The position numbers were made by a program, and so were the translations under genes. Of a stretch of 64,000 nucleotides of DNA, positions 12,516-26,750 are shown piece by piece. The notes under the pieces were generated by a model. It saw nothing but the letters and a program-made list of their open reading frames with translations, made no database searches and was not told where the DNA came from. The stretch comes from Cristatella mucedo (taxonomy: Eukaryota > Bryozoa > Phylactolaemata > Cristatellidae). Location: NCBI GenBank assembly GCA_009760855.2, contig WPIO01000051.1:676001-740000 (forward strand). The letters are read 5' to 3'. Position 1 is the first letter of the stretch; every line of letters begins with the position of its first letter.

Positions 12516-14196
12516 CTGAAATCAAATCGTCACGTCAGTAGGCTGCTCAGTCGCTTCACGTATGGGCCGAATGGGTCGATCCGACGACCTGGGTCGTCAA
12601 GGCGAACCCATTGACCCATAGGCCAAACCAGGGCGGCCGTGCTCGCTCAAACTGGTGACGAGTGCTGCGAACCGCTGATCAGTAGCCACTCGTTGCCAGA
12701 TCTCGCTAGACGCGCACGCTCACAGCGTAGTGCAGCCAATGCGAAGGTCAATAGCCACTCGCTGCTCGGTCTCGCCAGACGCGTTCGCCCACAGTGCTCA
12801 CGCATGGACACGGATAGATTTCAACGTCCTCTTGGTATTCTGACTGTTTCTGGCAGCCAACCCGAAAGTGAAGCTTGGAAGTTATTATGCAGCAGGCAAG
12901 ACCGAGTTAGTTTTGGGGATGCGTGGCTTGATTGCCCATAGGAATGCACTTCCCAAATCCATTCTGTTTGCAAGTCCTACACATAGGCTGCCAAAAATTC
13001 ACACTAACAAAGAGAACTAACAAAGAGATGTGCAAAAGTGCTCAGATTCCAAAGTCTAATTATAGCTAACTAGTCGGCTGCCCAGCCTTTGTTAACCAGT
13101 GAGCAATTAGTCCAACAATAAATACTATATAAGACATTTTTATAGAGCCCGTCGAGAACTTAATCTCTTTCGGGCACTTTTTATTCGCTGTAAAGGAAGT
13201 ATGTCAATGTGTTTAGGGATAACATACCCAGCGTCAGCATGCATTGACACACAGAGGACAGCTCACATGGACCCAGTTACTGCTGTGAGGAGCAGGTGGG
13301 CTATTAGATTTACATTGTCAAGTCACATGATGTCGTGACGTCAGTCGTGAGTGAACTCCGGGCTTTGGGAGCGTATGGAGCAAAGGCACGGTCACCAAAG
13401 GACGTGACTATGGTTCGAGGTACAGCCAAACGACTGGCAGATTCGAAGCAATTGCAAGACATGTGTAATCGCGAATGTCGCTGCTTGTTCAAGCAAGAGG
13501 GAGCGAGCAGGAGCTCCCAGCTACTATCTGTGTGAGACTAAATGGTCAGTTGTGCTGCACTAGATCTGACAATTTTCGGCATCGACAGCTGCAAGCAACC
13601 AAGCGATCCAGATTGCATTAGCATTCGTCCGGCATATGCTGGACATTGCTAAGAGCTGCTTCAGACTTGTGCAGCTCTGAGCATTTGCCGAAGGCACGCT
13701 GATGGGTTGATGGCCAAGTTGGCCCATAGGAACTTGGGCTGAAGCTGTTACGTAAACGAAACTGCATGAAACCTCAGGTTACTGTGATGAGCGTCTCTAG
13801 GCAATAATACTAATAATAACAATAACAATAATAATAATGCATTTTATAAAGCGCCCTCATACAACTCAGTCTCTTTCTAGTTGCTTTACATTTGCTACTA
13901 AGTAAGCAAGACCTGCGATGGCCTACTATCACCATTCAGAATATGAACCGGCACACTTCTTCCTACAATGCAGTAACCCAGTAATTGATAGACATTCAGC
14001 AAGTCACATCAGCACCTTCACCATTCCCTCCGGAGAGTGGCACAAGAGCAAGATCCGTGTCATAGTGTTAAGGATGATTATTATAGTAAGAGAGCAAAAC
14101 CTTCCCAAGCCCTTTCCATATGCTTGAAAAGAGTGTCAATTGATTAGTGATAATGTGCACGGTGTCAGCATGCATTCGCATAAAAGGATAGTTCAC

Positions 14197-14257
<61 letters not shown>

Positions 14258-17200
14258 AAATGATATGAGGAAGGCAGGTGGCTTTTTAGATTATAGTTAA
14301 GTGATGTCAAATCACATGCCAACAAACTAACCACGAGTGGGTTACAGGTTTTAGAAGCTTAGAAACTGAAGGTCTCCAAAGGATTTGAGGCTAATTAGAA
14401 GCATGGCTATATGACTTGAGTAAGGAGAAGTAGTGGCAAGATGCAAGGCTAGGAATACGATGTGAACCAAGTAGAAAGTATCTCGGATACCTAGGCTGGA
14501 GCAAGAGAATGAAGCGAGCTAGAAGTGAGTGACAGAACCTTAAGCCTACTTGATGGGGCAGCCAGTGCATTAGAAGTGCAGCAATGTGGCAGGTGTGACG
14601 GTCACCAAAGACAAGCTTAGCTGGAGTTTTGCACCGGCGGTAAGCATCTTATTGTATATGCAGGAAGATCCGCAAGTTGACAGTCACAGAAGTGAATTCG
14701 GGATGTCACGACTGCTCGGAATAGCTTGTTGGCAGTGTCCTTGTTTAAGCATATATGTATGCTTGCAATAGTACATGTTCGACACCAGGATAACTTGAGT
14801 GAGGAGCTGATGAGTGATAATCCAAAAAGAAGCCACTTTGGCAAGCCATGCATGTTCCTCTCCAGTTATAGCAAGCCACTAGAATGAACACAAAACACAG
14901 TCTGATTTGTCATAGCTGGTAACCGCATGGTGGCTAGACTCTGCTTACAGAGACCAGAAGTCATCCCGCGATAGAGAGCAGAAGTAATCAACGGGCTGGT
15001 GACGGCTGGCAACATATTAATTGACTGGATACACATAGCAAAGCGACGCGTCCCACTCCGTTCCCTAGCGACTACCAGCGACGCCCAGTGCAAGCAAGGC
15101 ACTCGAGGCAGTACACGAATGCTGCAGCAGGCTGGAAAAGAAATGTCACTGCGATCAAACTGAGAGTTCCGATGACTGATCTGTCATTGACGGACTGACC
15201 GCCCGCCGACTGCCAATGGCCCAGCGTTGCAGCCACAGCCCAAGTGTGCCCATGTGCCTCGGCAGCAGCAGCCGCAGCAGCGCACTGCGTTAGCAGCGCA
15301 GATAGCAAGCCAGTAAGCGCTAGCCTATGGCGCCTGGGTGCTAACTAGGCCCTAGTAGTCCTAAGTACTAGGGCCCAGGAGCACAGCTTTCGGTGCCAGC
15401 TCTTCGATCGGCTCTCGGTGTGCTGCTCCGTTTGTGTAAGTCAGACAACAACCGAAAGTGAGCCCGAAAGAATATACTGGAAATCGTTATAGCTATCGTC
15501 ATCAGCCGTCAAGGTAAACGAAACGCATGCCCACCGACGAGCGAGCGATCGTCGGATGCCCTCCCCCCCGAAGTGAGCGTGCACTTTATTACATAGCACT
15601 TTCGTCGAATGCACTCAAGCTAAACTGCTGCTGCTGCTCAGCAGAGAAAGCTGACTGCTCCCGACATCTTCAGCAGCTGCTGGGTGATGAATAGCGGCAT
15701 ACAACCCTGACTCGAATCCTTTAGCCATACCTCGCACGAATTTCAAAACCTTTGGAGACCACGACTTTAGTTGCTATGCTCCCATAGCCTGGAACTCACA
15801 ACCGACGCACATCACAACGTCCCCTGACGCGACGATTTAAAAAAAAATGCTTAAAAAGAACCTCTTTATTACAGCATTTGGTGGGTCTTTTTGTGATTCG
15901 ACCTCTGTGTGCATGTACCTGCCTACACTACGCCTGCTGCTTGCGAATGTTACAACCAAACATTTGGTAATGCTTTACATGCAGCATTTGTAAACTGATA
16001 GTGGAGAGAGAGAGAGAGAGTAGAAGGGAGAGAGTGAGGGAGGGAGGGAGAGAGAGAGATTTAGTTCTCTGAGGGCGCTACACAAATGTATTATTATCAT
16101 AATAATAATTATTATTATTACTTTGGACAAGTCACCAGCCACATGGCCTCCCAACCAACTGCTTACCTGCCAGTGGCGGTCCGGCGATCGTGCCAAAGCC
16201 TCGCACGAGTGTGGCCATGCTGAACGAGCTGGCCAGCTTGTCGGCACCCATATACTTCACCAGGAGGCTCGTCACGTATATGGTAACAATAGCTGCAGCA
16301 AGTATTAAGAATAGACCAGTAAGAGAAGCGTCAAGACGGACGAGTTCAAATGGCAGCACGTTTACAGGGCAGCACATTTACAGGGCAGCACATTCAAACG
16401 GCTGGTTGCCCTACCCCTCCCCCCCCCCGTGGGTCCTGCAGGCAGGGCACAACTAACAGCCGAGAATGATGCAATACTGCACCGGACCACAGGATTGCAG
16501 CCCCAGCCCAAATCTCTAAGGAGAGCTCGACAGCTGTGATAGCAAGGTTGGACTTCTGCCGGTGGCCCACATGCAGGCACACCGCTGCCAGCCGGAGAGC
16601 TTCGGTCCATCGGCTCAGCTGCTCAAGGCTGATCGTAGCTGGACAAGCAAGCTGCCACTTACGTGACATGCCGCCGTAAATGATGGCCATGACAACGAAC
16701 TGCCAGTAGACGGTGCAAAAAGTGGTGACTGCCGCAGCTGCTGCCGACGCGGCCAGTGAAACGCAAACCACGTGGAGCTGATCGATTTGCTTGTACACCA
16801 TCGTCAGCAGGCCGATGGCCAGCTTCAGCACAAAGTTTGCAAGACCTGGGCAGCGCGGAAATGCCGCCGACTCAGTGGCTGCCGCTGCTGCGGAGCCTGA
16901 GCGCAATCTGGGCGCGCGGCGGCAGCAGCTGTCGCTCGCTCTTATAAGAATACGCCGCCGAAGTTTTACCGAAGGTCAGGATGAGGTAGGAGGCCGCATT
17001 TCGGTCGATGCTGTGGCCGCGAGCAAGGCTTATCACGTATGTGTACGGTATGAAGAAGGCCATGTGATGCAGAGTCAGGCCGAGTGTGACGAGCACGAAG
17101 TACCGGTTGCGCATGACCTCCAGGCTGAAGCTGCGCCGGAACGACTGGCGAATCTGAGCGCACCGGCCGGCGGCATCCTTCTGGATCGTCTCGATGGTGG

Positions 17201-20200
17201 CAACGCTGGCGAACGTGCGCCCGTCAGCCGTCGGCACGCGGGCCGTCGCCAAGGGCACGACGCGACTGACGGACAGCACCGAGCTGAACTCGCTCATGCC
17301 ATACACGCAGCTGCCGTACAAGTGGGCGTCACGCTCCAGCTCGGCAGCTGTGGTGCTAGCGGCAGCTGTGCCGATGCCGTGCATCGTGCGGCTGCTGCCG
17401 AGAGCCTGCTGCTGCTGCTGCTCGTTGGCCAGGTCTTTGCGCACGCGCGCCAGTGAGCTCCCGCGAAATCCGGCTGAGCGTCTTGTAATAGAATCGACAG
17501 ATGGCTTCGCTGCGGCCACCGCTGCCGAGTCGATCTTGCCTGCACTGCCGCCGCCGTTCTGCCCGCCATGGCTCGAGCTGAGAGGTGGCTGTGGCGGAAG
17601 CGCCTTGTCCGGCTTGCGGCAGCCGCCGTGGTCGCTCGGCTGCTGGGTGTGGAGCGGCCTCATGAGCGCTCCGAAGACGATCCCCTGAATGCACACGCCT
17701 CCGAGGAGGATGAGGCTGCCGCGCCAGCCGTACTCTTGGATGAAGTAGCGGAGCATGAGCGCAAACAGCGTGCCGAAGCCTGAAACGATGCGACCGAGGT
17801 AGCAAGGCTGTGGCAAGCTGGTGCTATCTCACGAGCATATGCTCACTCTCCGAGTTCGACCGGACGTCTGTGACCCGGCAACGGCCCGCCATCTTCGAGG
17901 CCCCCACAGTTCCCAGCGTAAACTGCTTCCTGAATGAATTTTAAGCTGGCGTCAAAATATGCTTTATTTGTACAAGCTGAAAGCCGAGAAGATATATTTT
18001 ACAGCGACGACCCAAATTTAGGACTGCAGTTGCACCAGTCATCATTGGTGCGCAGCAAATGTGAAGCGCCTAGAAAGAGATTGAGTTCTCTGAGGGCGCT
18101 TTATCAAGTGCATTATTATTATTATTCCAATGGCTTCCGTTCATGTACTAGACAGGGGTAAAAAGGTAATCAATTTTTAGCATATTTGAATATTCGCGGT
18201 GCAAATGCAGACACATTTAAAGTTATGTAACTGCACAGCGAATCTCCATGACATTCAGTGCCTGCTTTTATAATGCCAATATGTGTATATGGACGTGCTC
18301 CTTAATATAAGTTTAAGGAAAAAGTTCTTGCATCGTGTTTTTCATTATATCACTATTACATGTATTAAATTATTACTAAAATCACGGCACACAAACATTC
18401 TCCTCAACCTTATGCTAAACTGCACCATGGACACACGCACCCTTTTTAGACATCGTACACATAGACCCACACGCACAAAGATACACAAGCGCACGTACAC
18501 ACGAACACTGCCACGCACGCGCATGCAACCGAGAGCATGCACGTAACCGAACCTCTCGCTGCTAACTCTTGTGACTACCTCGCACGGGAAGAGATCGACA
18601 CACAGTAGAGAATGAAGCAGTGTCTGGCAAAGTTGCATGGCATACCTCGTGCTTCTTTGAAAAAGCCGGATGTGCTGTTGCAAAGCCCGTGCACCATTTA
18701 GTGGGTAACACTGCTGACTCACGATCTTTTATCTCACCTCTTCAGAATCGATAGCGACCAAGCAGCCAAGAGGATGCAACGCCACCAACCCCATTGAGAC
18801 AGCACTTTTAAAGACCAGCAACTCAGACGCCCGGTAAGTTGCCAATTCGCAAGGGAGAGCAGCTAGCTGCCCAATCGACGCCGGCATTCGGAGAATCAGC
18901 TTGGCATTGCAGATAGAACGTGGACAGTGGGAGGCAGAGGGTTAAACCTCAAACTGGGTGCCCACTGGAAATTCCCGGCCGAAAGCTCTTCCCCCTCTCT
19001 CAGGCCTCGCCCAGAGGCTCCGACAGCACTGCACCCAGCGAGGCTTTGACAGGGATACTACATCCAACTTGGTCCATTCATTTGTGACATCCTGTCTCGA
19101 CTTTTGCAACTAACTGCTTGCTGGTCTACCGACACGTGCTGTCAGCTGCTCGCAGTTGGTGCAAAAATCTGCAGCTAGGCTTGTCTGTCGTGAGCGGCAT
19201 ACTTACGCTACTTCTTGCCGACCTGCACTGGCTCCCAATCAAGCAGCGTATCGACTTCGAGGTTCTGTCACTCACTTTTAGGCCCATTCATGGCTCCAGC
19301 CTACCTATCAGAACTACTCGCCTGCGAGGCAAAGCATCGTTCCACTCACTTTTCTGAATCAAATCGTCAACCTCCACCCCCCTATAAACCCCACATCCTT
19401 TGGAAACTGAGCCTTTAGCTAGTATGCTTCCAAAGCCTGAAACTCTTGCTTGAATAACTTCACGACACACCCTGACTCGATCACACTTAAAAAGAAGCTA
19501 ACACCACGCATATTTATAACAGTATTTAGTGGGTCCTTGTGATTCGTCCTTCGTGTGCTTATGCCTACTGGCACTGTGCATGGCATCAATAACCATACGT
19601 GAATGCTGACCCTGTGCATGTCACCTCTAACTATTTTACCTCTTGTAACCTCATAACCATCTAACCATCTAACTTGTTGACATTGTGCATGCTACCACTA
19701 ATCAAATGATCATGCTTCCTTTTTTTCAGCATACGTCAAGTGCCCAGAAAGAGATTAAGTTCTCTGAGGGCAGTATGCAAATATATTGTTATTATTATTG
19801 GCACGCCGAAGAAGGGATGCCTCCCAGCCACAGCCGGCACTGTCCGGGCAGACAGTAAGCTGCTGGTTTGCTGCTGCCAGAGGCCTGTCCACAGGCAGCA
19901 TCTGTTGACAATCCGAAGTGGCTGCTTCGGGTGCTTCGGCCGCTCGCTCGGGCCACTGCAAGCGAATCTCTCCATTGATCCGGCTGCCCAGCCGTGCCAT
20001 CGTGGCCCTCGTGCACATCGCCGATCGTGGCCCGCGAGGATAGAGAGCAACGCCAAGAAGAAAGGGCAGCGTGCTGATTGCACTCACTGATTAGCAAGCT
20101 TGACGTCACCCTGTGTGCACGCACATGCTCCAGCTCGCACACGCTTTGTGCATACGGCGTATGCACAAAGCGTGTGGATCGGAGTGGTCCTTGCGCTGAA

Positions 20201-23200
20201 CAGGGGGGGGGGCGGCCGCCCGATGAAGCGGAGAGCTAACAGACTGCTCCTACCGGTGCCGGAGCTCGCGATGGCTGTCGCTGCCGGTCGCTTCTTGTCA
20301 AAGTAGGCCGCCACGACAAGGTAGGCAGAATTGAACATGAGGCCTAGCCCGAGGCCTGCAATTGCAAACACAAGCACAAACGCGGTGACAGGCAGTCGGG
20401 TAGAGCCACGAAGAGACAGCACAGGCCGGCCGGCTCCAGAGCTGGCTGCTGCATCATCGTGCCGGCGGGCACAGCTTGCAGCAGTGCCTGTCAGCATGGC
20501 CCTGAACGCGGTCCGCGACACGAAGCAAAGCAGGTCGGCTATGAGTCAACAGCTGGGTGTGGTTTACGGACTCTTGTCGGCAGCAGTGGTACTCAACTGC
20601 TCGGCCTATCAGCTGGTAGTAGCTGGCTATCGGCATGGCAGTAAAAAAAGGTCTTCATCCCTATCAGGCTGTATCGAGAGCTCGCGCAGGGGGGGGGGTG
20701 TGCTGCTGCTGCATACTTAATGTGAGATCAGTGCCAGACATGTGCCCTGACATACAAATGCCGTGGCATTTGTATGCAACCATAGCCCTGATGCATCTGT
20801 ACAATTTTCGAATACATGCTAGCCTGTCACAAATGCTATGAATTACCGAAATCCATCAAAATCCACACCGATGAAGCGGATATAGACCATAAATTGCAGC
20901 AGTGCAAAGATAAAATATTTCGAGTGAAAATGATAGTACACCGTCTTTATAACTTACCGTAGCTCGACTTCATCTAAAAAAACGCTCGCTTGGGTTACAG
21001 ACCAGACTAATCTTTTAGGAAAAATCAAGGGCACAATGTGCCTACACACTCAGTAACAGGTGTTTCCCAAGTGAGTGCAGCTCTTGTTTTCCAAGTTCCA
21101 CGAGCAACCGTTAACATTTGGTCAGCAGCTAGCCAGGCCCATGGCAACCAAGTAGTCGCTAAAATGCCGATCGCAATCGGTGGCGAAGATGCCCCACGAC
21201 AGCTGCTGCCCAACAGCCGAATATCAGTGGCTTCCTTGCACGATGTAGAAAGAAGACACCGAGGAAGATAGCTCGAATAGCTCTGCTTGTTTCCCAGGTG
21301 GTGCTTATGGGGACAGGTCCGCGAGTAACTGCAATTTGTCGACAGATGATCTGCTTTCACCTGCTTGCATTCCCGTTTGCTCAGGCACTAGCATCTCTTC
21401 GTCTTTATCTGTCTCACTTCACTGTTTAATAGCCAACAAACATTTAAAATGCACAGTTATTTGGACAGCTGGGGCAGCTTCGACGACACCAGCCCACTCG
21501 CCTGCATTTTGAGTAAAAATATCGAACGCTGCTATCACCAAAAGCATGCACACTGGATGCAATTAGAAGAAAGTATCATGATTAGCAAGTTATTGTGACG
21601 TTGCACCCCAGTTACTTGCAACGACCCGCCAGACTCACCAAGCATGGAGGTAATCACATGCTCGAAAAAATCAACTCCAGGAGTGTTGGGAACAAAAAGC
21701 ACACCAGCAGACGTGATGCAAACTGACCGTGACCCCTGCGCGACTTAATCTGAAATAATGATCGATTGAGTTAACGTCTAGAGACTGACTCGACCAGTCA
21801 ATAACCGTCGTGGGAAGGTAAGAGAACTCAACAAATTGCTAAAAAAAATGCTTCAATTTGGTGACAGTGTGTTTTGAATCGCTATCGTATTGGAAATGTA
21901 TTCCAGTCCATAAAGTGACACATGTCTTCGAAGACCTTCACTCTTAAGAGGGTCAAACTACACTTTTTTGGTCACGATGCAAAGAAGACAATTGGCTTTT
22001 CTGCTGACAAAGCCCCATATCGCTACAGGTTTCTACCAAATTCTACCTAATTCGACATCATTGGGTGCAGGCATTTGGGTGAGTAGCCTTTGCTGTGTCG
22101 CCGACGCAAGTAAAAATGTCTGCTTTTGCAACTCAATAGGATCGAGATTTTGCTTTCTTCGCCCAATTCTACGATTCTAATTCAGTCTTCAGTGGTCAGA
22201 CTGGAGGATTCAAGCCTGGCCCGTCGTTGTGAACGGCCTACTGCATTAGTCTTAGTCAGAAGTGATTTTTTCTATTGACTCAATAACGCAGGATAACCTA
22301 ATCTACTCGCCATGTGACCGTGTAGCCTCTAACTTCCAAGACGAGGATTGCAGACTTTGACCATGAGCTCGTGCTGAGGCAAAACAGCCTTGCACACCTC
22401 CAAATTGTAGATGGTTTCGTGGTGCATGGTGGCAGTGCCTCGAAGCCTGCCCCATCATCGAGCATTTTCAGGGCTTCAAGTCTTTGCAACCTTCTCAGGC
22501 TGTAAGAAACCGTACTCTTTAGTATGGATACTGCACGAGTGTCCAGCTTCGTACTGTGTCACAACTGTAGCCCTCGCGAAGCTTGGCGACTCGGCGACCT
22601 TCGGCATAGCTGGCTGGTTTTTCCCTTGGCAATGGGGCTGGCTGTACCTATGTTTCCGGCACGAGCTGGCGAGGGATCTTTTCTTGATGCTATAACTATC
22701 GCTAAAGCTTCCATTTTTAAAGGAGTTCGAGGATTTGTGAAAACTTTGGGCGGATGGTCCCTAACTCGCATGGTACTCCTACTTGGCAACTCCCACTAGG
22801 CAACTCCTACTTGGGCATCCAATAATTGCAGACAAAGCCTATATCCCGGCTCCAGACCAGTCAGGGGCTTATGCAAAGCTGCTAATTGAGCAAGTCCAGA
22901 CAGGCCAACTACTTTTCCGTTGGAGTGTATGTGCAAAACACTAATCGATTATCCAACAAAGCCACGGCCACGAGTCCCGGATCTGAGCAGATCTCATCAC
23001 AAACTGTGTTTCCCAGATTTGTATGCATGGCAATCGGTAAGCAAGCAGAACCATAAGGGTACTGCACACATCTGGCTATGCTTAGTGTCAATTACTCTGG
23101 CTACCACGGTGTACTGCCTCTTAGCTGCCTATAGTTTTCCTAATGTGCAACGAACTAAGGTCAGTTTACGAATTGCATAGTGTAGATGGCATCCACGTAC

Positions 23201-24715
23201 AGTCTGCCCGGAATATGTGCCAAGAGGGAAGAGCAGTAGACAGTGTCAAGCACATCTCCACATGGCTTTTATGACCACGAACCATTCCCTAAGAAAGGAT
23301 CTGGTGTGGAAGGACTAATAATTTATGATTTATTATGATCTGATGCAGCTCACGTCATCGGTAGAAGGCAAGCACCACTCAGTAAGTTGCAGCTGGTAGC
23401 ATAGACCACAGGGTTTAGTGACTTTCGGTTTGACTTCATTTGATGTTCTAACTCAGTCGCTACTTTCATGGGCAGATGCGTCAGTGGATCAGGCGATTGC
23501 AAATCACTAGGGCAGCGTGCGTGCAGCAAGTTACAAACAATCGACGTCAGTTAGTAACTACAGATTGCCGGGATCAGCCTGTCCTGGCATCGCTGCAGCA
23601 AGTGTAGCAGCCTAGAGGTGAAGAGCAAACTAGACTAGGTCACAGAGAGATATCGTGTAGCACTCACTGCCTAGCATCCCAACTATCCAACTGGGGCTGC
23701 TGCTGGATGATGCTGTACATTCGTCAGCACACTGATCCTGCAAACTCGATCGCCGACTTGACCTTAACATGAAATCACAACGACTAGCAAACACTCCCAC
23801 AGAGCGAAAATGGAGTCCAATAACCTGGTCATCTGACCGTGCACATAGTTAAGCCACACCGGCACTTACCTATCACCCAAGCATGCGCAAGCTGAGGCCA
23901 TACTAGTTGAAATGCCAGCAGCAGTGACAGGGCAAGCAATGGCTTCCGCCGGACATCTCAGATTCTGTGTAATCATTAGGACCAACCAGGCGACAACGAA
24001 GTGACAACGAAGCATTCTGGCTGTGCAACAGAGCGCTTTGCCTGCTACTGCTTTGGCGACTATAGTCAAGACATGTACGGGCATGCCTGGAGATATAGGT
24101 TCAGCCTAGGGGCAGGCATGCATGCTTAAGACAGGTGAGCCTGCAGAAAGAAGGCTTACATGAAGAACTTTTCAATGGAGCACAGCACTCTTCAACATAC
24201 CTTACTTTACAGCAAATGTAAAGCGCCTAGAGAGAGATTAAGTTCTCTGAGGGCGCTTTATCAAGAGAATTATTATTATTATTATTATTATTACTATTAT
24301 TATACCTTAAGGGCTGGGGTCACATGCGTACCTAAGATTATGCCGTGGACAGGGCCCCATCTTCCGGCGGGGGGGGGGGGGGGGTTACCAATCATTGGGG
24401 AGGTCTGAAAGGGGCCATAGGCAGCTTGCTGCCCGACATGCCTATTTTGGGTCTGTCAATGGGGTAGGGTGGTAGGACCCACCAGACCCACCTTTCCACT
24501 GATCATGGATGGGTGATGTGCTGCTTAGAGTCACCATGCACATCTTGCGTGTGACTCACGCTCGATATAGGTTCGCTCTGTTTTCGACAGGTGCTGAGTT
24601 GCATACACTGCTCAGTGATACCTCGATAGATTGTGGCGAGTCAAATTATCACGAGCGCAAAGTAAATCTTGGGAACTGAGAACTTCGGTAAGAGTCTGCT
24701 GAGATGCAGAGAGCG

Positions 24716-24780
<65 letters not shown>

Positions 24781-26719
24781 AGCCCGTGAGTCTTTGCTCA
24801 GCTTATTAAAGAGATAAAGGATTTTAAAACAGCGGTGCTGATTGGACCTGGACTGCACCCTGGATGCCATCAAAACAACACGACACAAATCTCTGGGCAT
24901 CAGCAGTTGTTGTACTTTATAGAAAGAAAGCCGAAAGGTGTTGGGCAGCTGCGGTCTTAATGCTAATGCAGCATTTATTTTGAAGCATTTTGCGTGTTTT
25001 GTAGCATCGATCGATTTTGAATCGTACGATAGCAGAGGCCATTAAAACAATGATGAGTAACCTCCCGGTCAATGTATCAGGTCAAAGAACGAAATAAAGT
25101 CCTTCTGAGCTGGCTCAGAGTCTGGCCCAACCGTTTAAGACGCTGCACCACTGTTGAGTCTAAGGTTAGAGCCTCCGGGCACTCCAAGCTACACTTTAAA
25201 TGATCGACGTCTCTATTTTCGGTCGGTTACATGTATGACACTGTTGCATACTGCCTCTAACCACACTTGCATGCTAACCCTGTACGTACCACCCCTAAAA
25301 ATATAATTCATGCTGTTTATCAAGCATGATACCACTCACCACTCGATCGTGTTTCCTTTTGCAGCAAATGTAAAGCACCTAGAAAGAGATTAAGTTCTCT
25401 GAGGGTACTTTATCAAGTGTATTATTATTATTATTATTATTATTCTATCCCAGACCTTAAACCGGGGACTTATCTATCATTGCCTGGTGCTCGAATGCCA
25501 ATTCAGTAATGCTTCTAGTATTAGTGTATTTGAGCATTTGTGTGCCTAACAGCAGGTGGTGCATCCGTGAACAAACTGCAGATGCTCAAAATTGCAAGCA
25601 TGTGTGGATACATGTGCGCATAGTCAGGTTCACGAGAAATAAATAAGCAGGAAATCTACGAAATACCACACAGTCGTCAATTTCAGCATTCGGCATGATT
25701 TTCGTCGTCGAAAATACCCGACTCGGACTTCCAAGATGAAATAGGATTCTACTAGCTTAGCAGGAGTAGATCACGAAGGTGTTTTACAAGTTCTAGGAGG
25801 AAGCTCAACAACCTCGCATAGTTGTCGGTATGATAATAACGATAATCACCTGAATTACAATAAAAAGGCTTTCGTATAGCAGCACGCTAAGAGATCTAAA
25901 TCACATTCTCGGTACTTTCTATATGCTGCAAAGAAAGCATATAAGTCAAATCCGCCTATTTTCAGCTTCATAACATTGCTAAAATTCGGGCTTGTTTAGA
26001 TAAAGATACCACATCTAAGTTGGTCCATGCATTCGTGACATCCCGTCTCGACTTCTGCAACACACTGCTTACTGGCCTACCAGCATGTGCGATCAGGCGA
26101 TTGCAGCTGGTGCAAAACTCGGCAGCTAGACTTGTCTGCCCTGAGCGTCGCAGTTGCCACATTACTCCACTTCTCGCCGACCTGCACTGGCAACCAGTCA
26201 AGCAACGGATTGACTTCAAGGTTTTGCCGCTCACTTTTAGGTCCCTTCATTCTATGGCTCCAGCCTATCTCTCAGATATACTACCCCATCAGGCCAAGCA
26301 TCGTACCACCCGCTTTTCGGAATCCAACAGTCTAGAAATACCTCGTACAAACCTTAAATCCTTTGGAGACCGTGCATTTAGTTCATATGCTTCCAAAGCC
26401 TGGAACTCCCTCCCGACCTGCGTCAGAACATTCCAAGACCTGACCACATTTAAAAGGAACCTAAAAACACACCTATTTAGGACAGCATTTAGTGGGTCCC
26501 TGTGATTCGTCCTTGATGTGCTTGTGCGTGCTGACACTGTGCATGCTGCCACTAACCACATTTGCATGCTGACCTTGTGCATGTCACCTCTAACCATATC
26601 ATTCATTTTGTTTGTTTTTCAAGCATGATCTTACTTACCATTCAATTGCATTTCACTTTACAGCAAATGTAAAGCGCCTAGAAAGAGATTAAGTTCTCTG
26701 AGGGCGCTTTACCAAGTGA

Positions 26720-26750
<31 letters not shown>

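Larger units (their letters stand above)
12516..16166 (-). other. Intron 6 of the MCT-like gene (3.7 kb)
   Basis: The intron is bounded by GTAAGC and TTTCAG. It holds L2-like LINE remnants on the minus strand (13135-13500 and 13800-14870) and on the plus strand (15715-16115), with GA tracts at 14199-14256 and about 16004-16060. The short stretches 12.5-13.1 kb and 14.9-15.7 kb show nothing recognisable. Confidence 0.85.
17780..20253 (-). other. Intron 3 of the MCT-like gene (2.5 kb)
   Basis: The intron is bounded by GTAGGA and TTTCAG. It contains an 18-bp perfect hairpin (20138-20176) 78 bp inside the donor, an L2-like LINE 3' end (19055-19800) and a LINE tail (18025-18128). 18.2-19.0 kb has no identified element. 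Confidence 0.85.

Noticed and set aside
16791-17456. 221-codon plus-strand open frame
   Set aside because: It is antisense to exon 4 of the MCT-like gene. Its content mirrors GC-rich codons of the real exon and it has no domain of its own.
17356-17805. 149-codon minus-strand frame overlapping exon 4
   Set aside because: It is a frame-shifted shadow of exon 4. The true frame carries the TM5, YGWRG and TM7 text.
26020-26505. 161-codon open frame as a host gene
   Set aside because: It is the C-terminal end of an L2/CR1-clade LINE ORF2, followed by the LINE 3' UTR and (ATT)n tail, with many related copies in the window.
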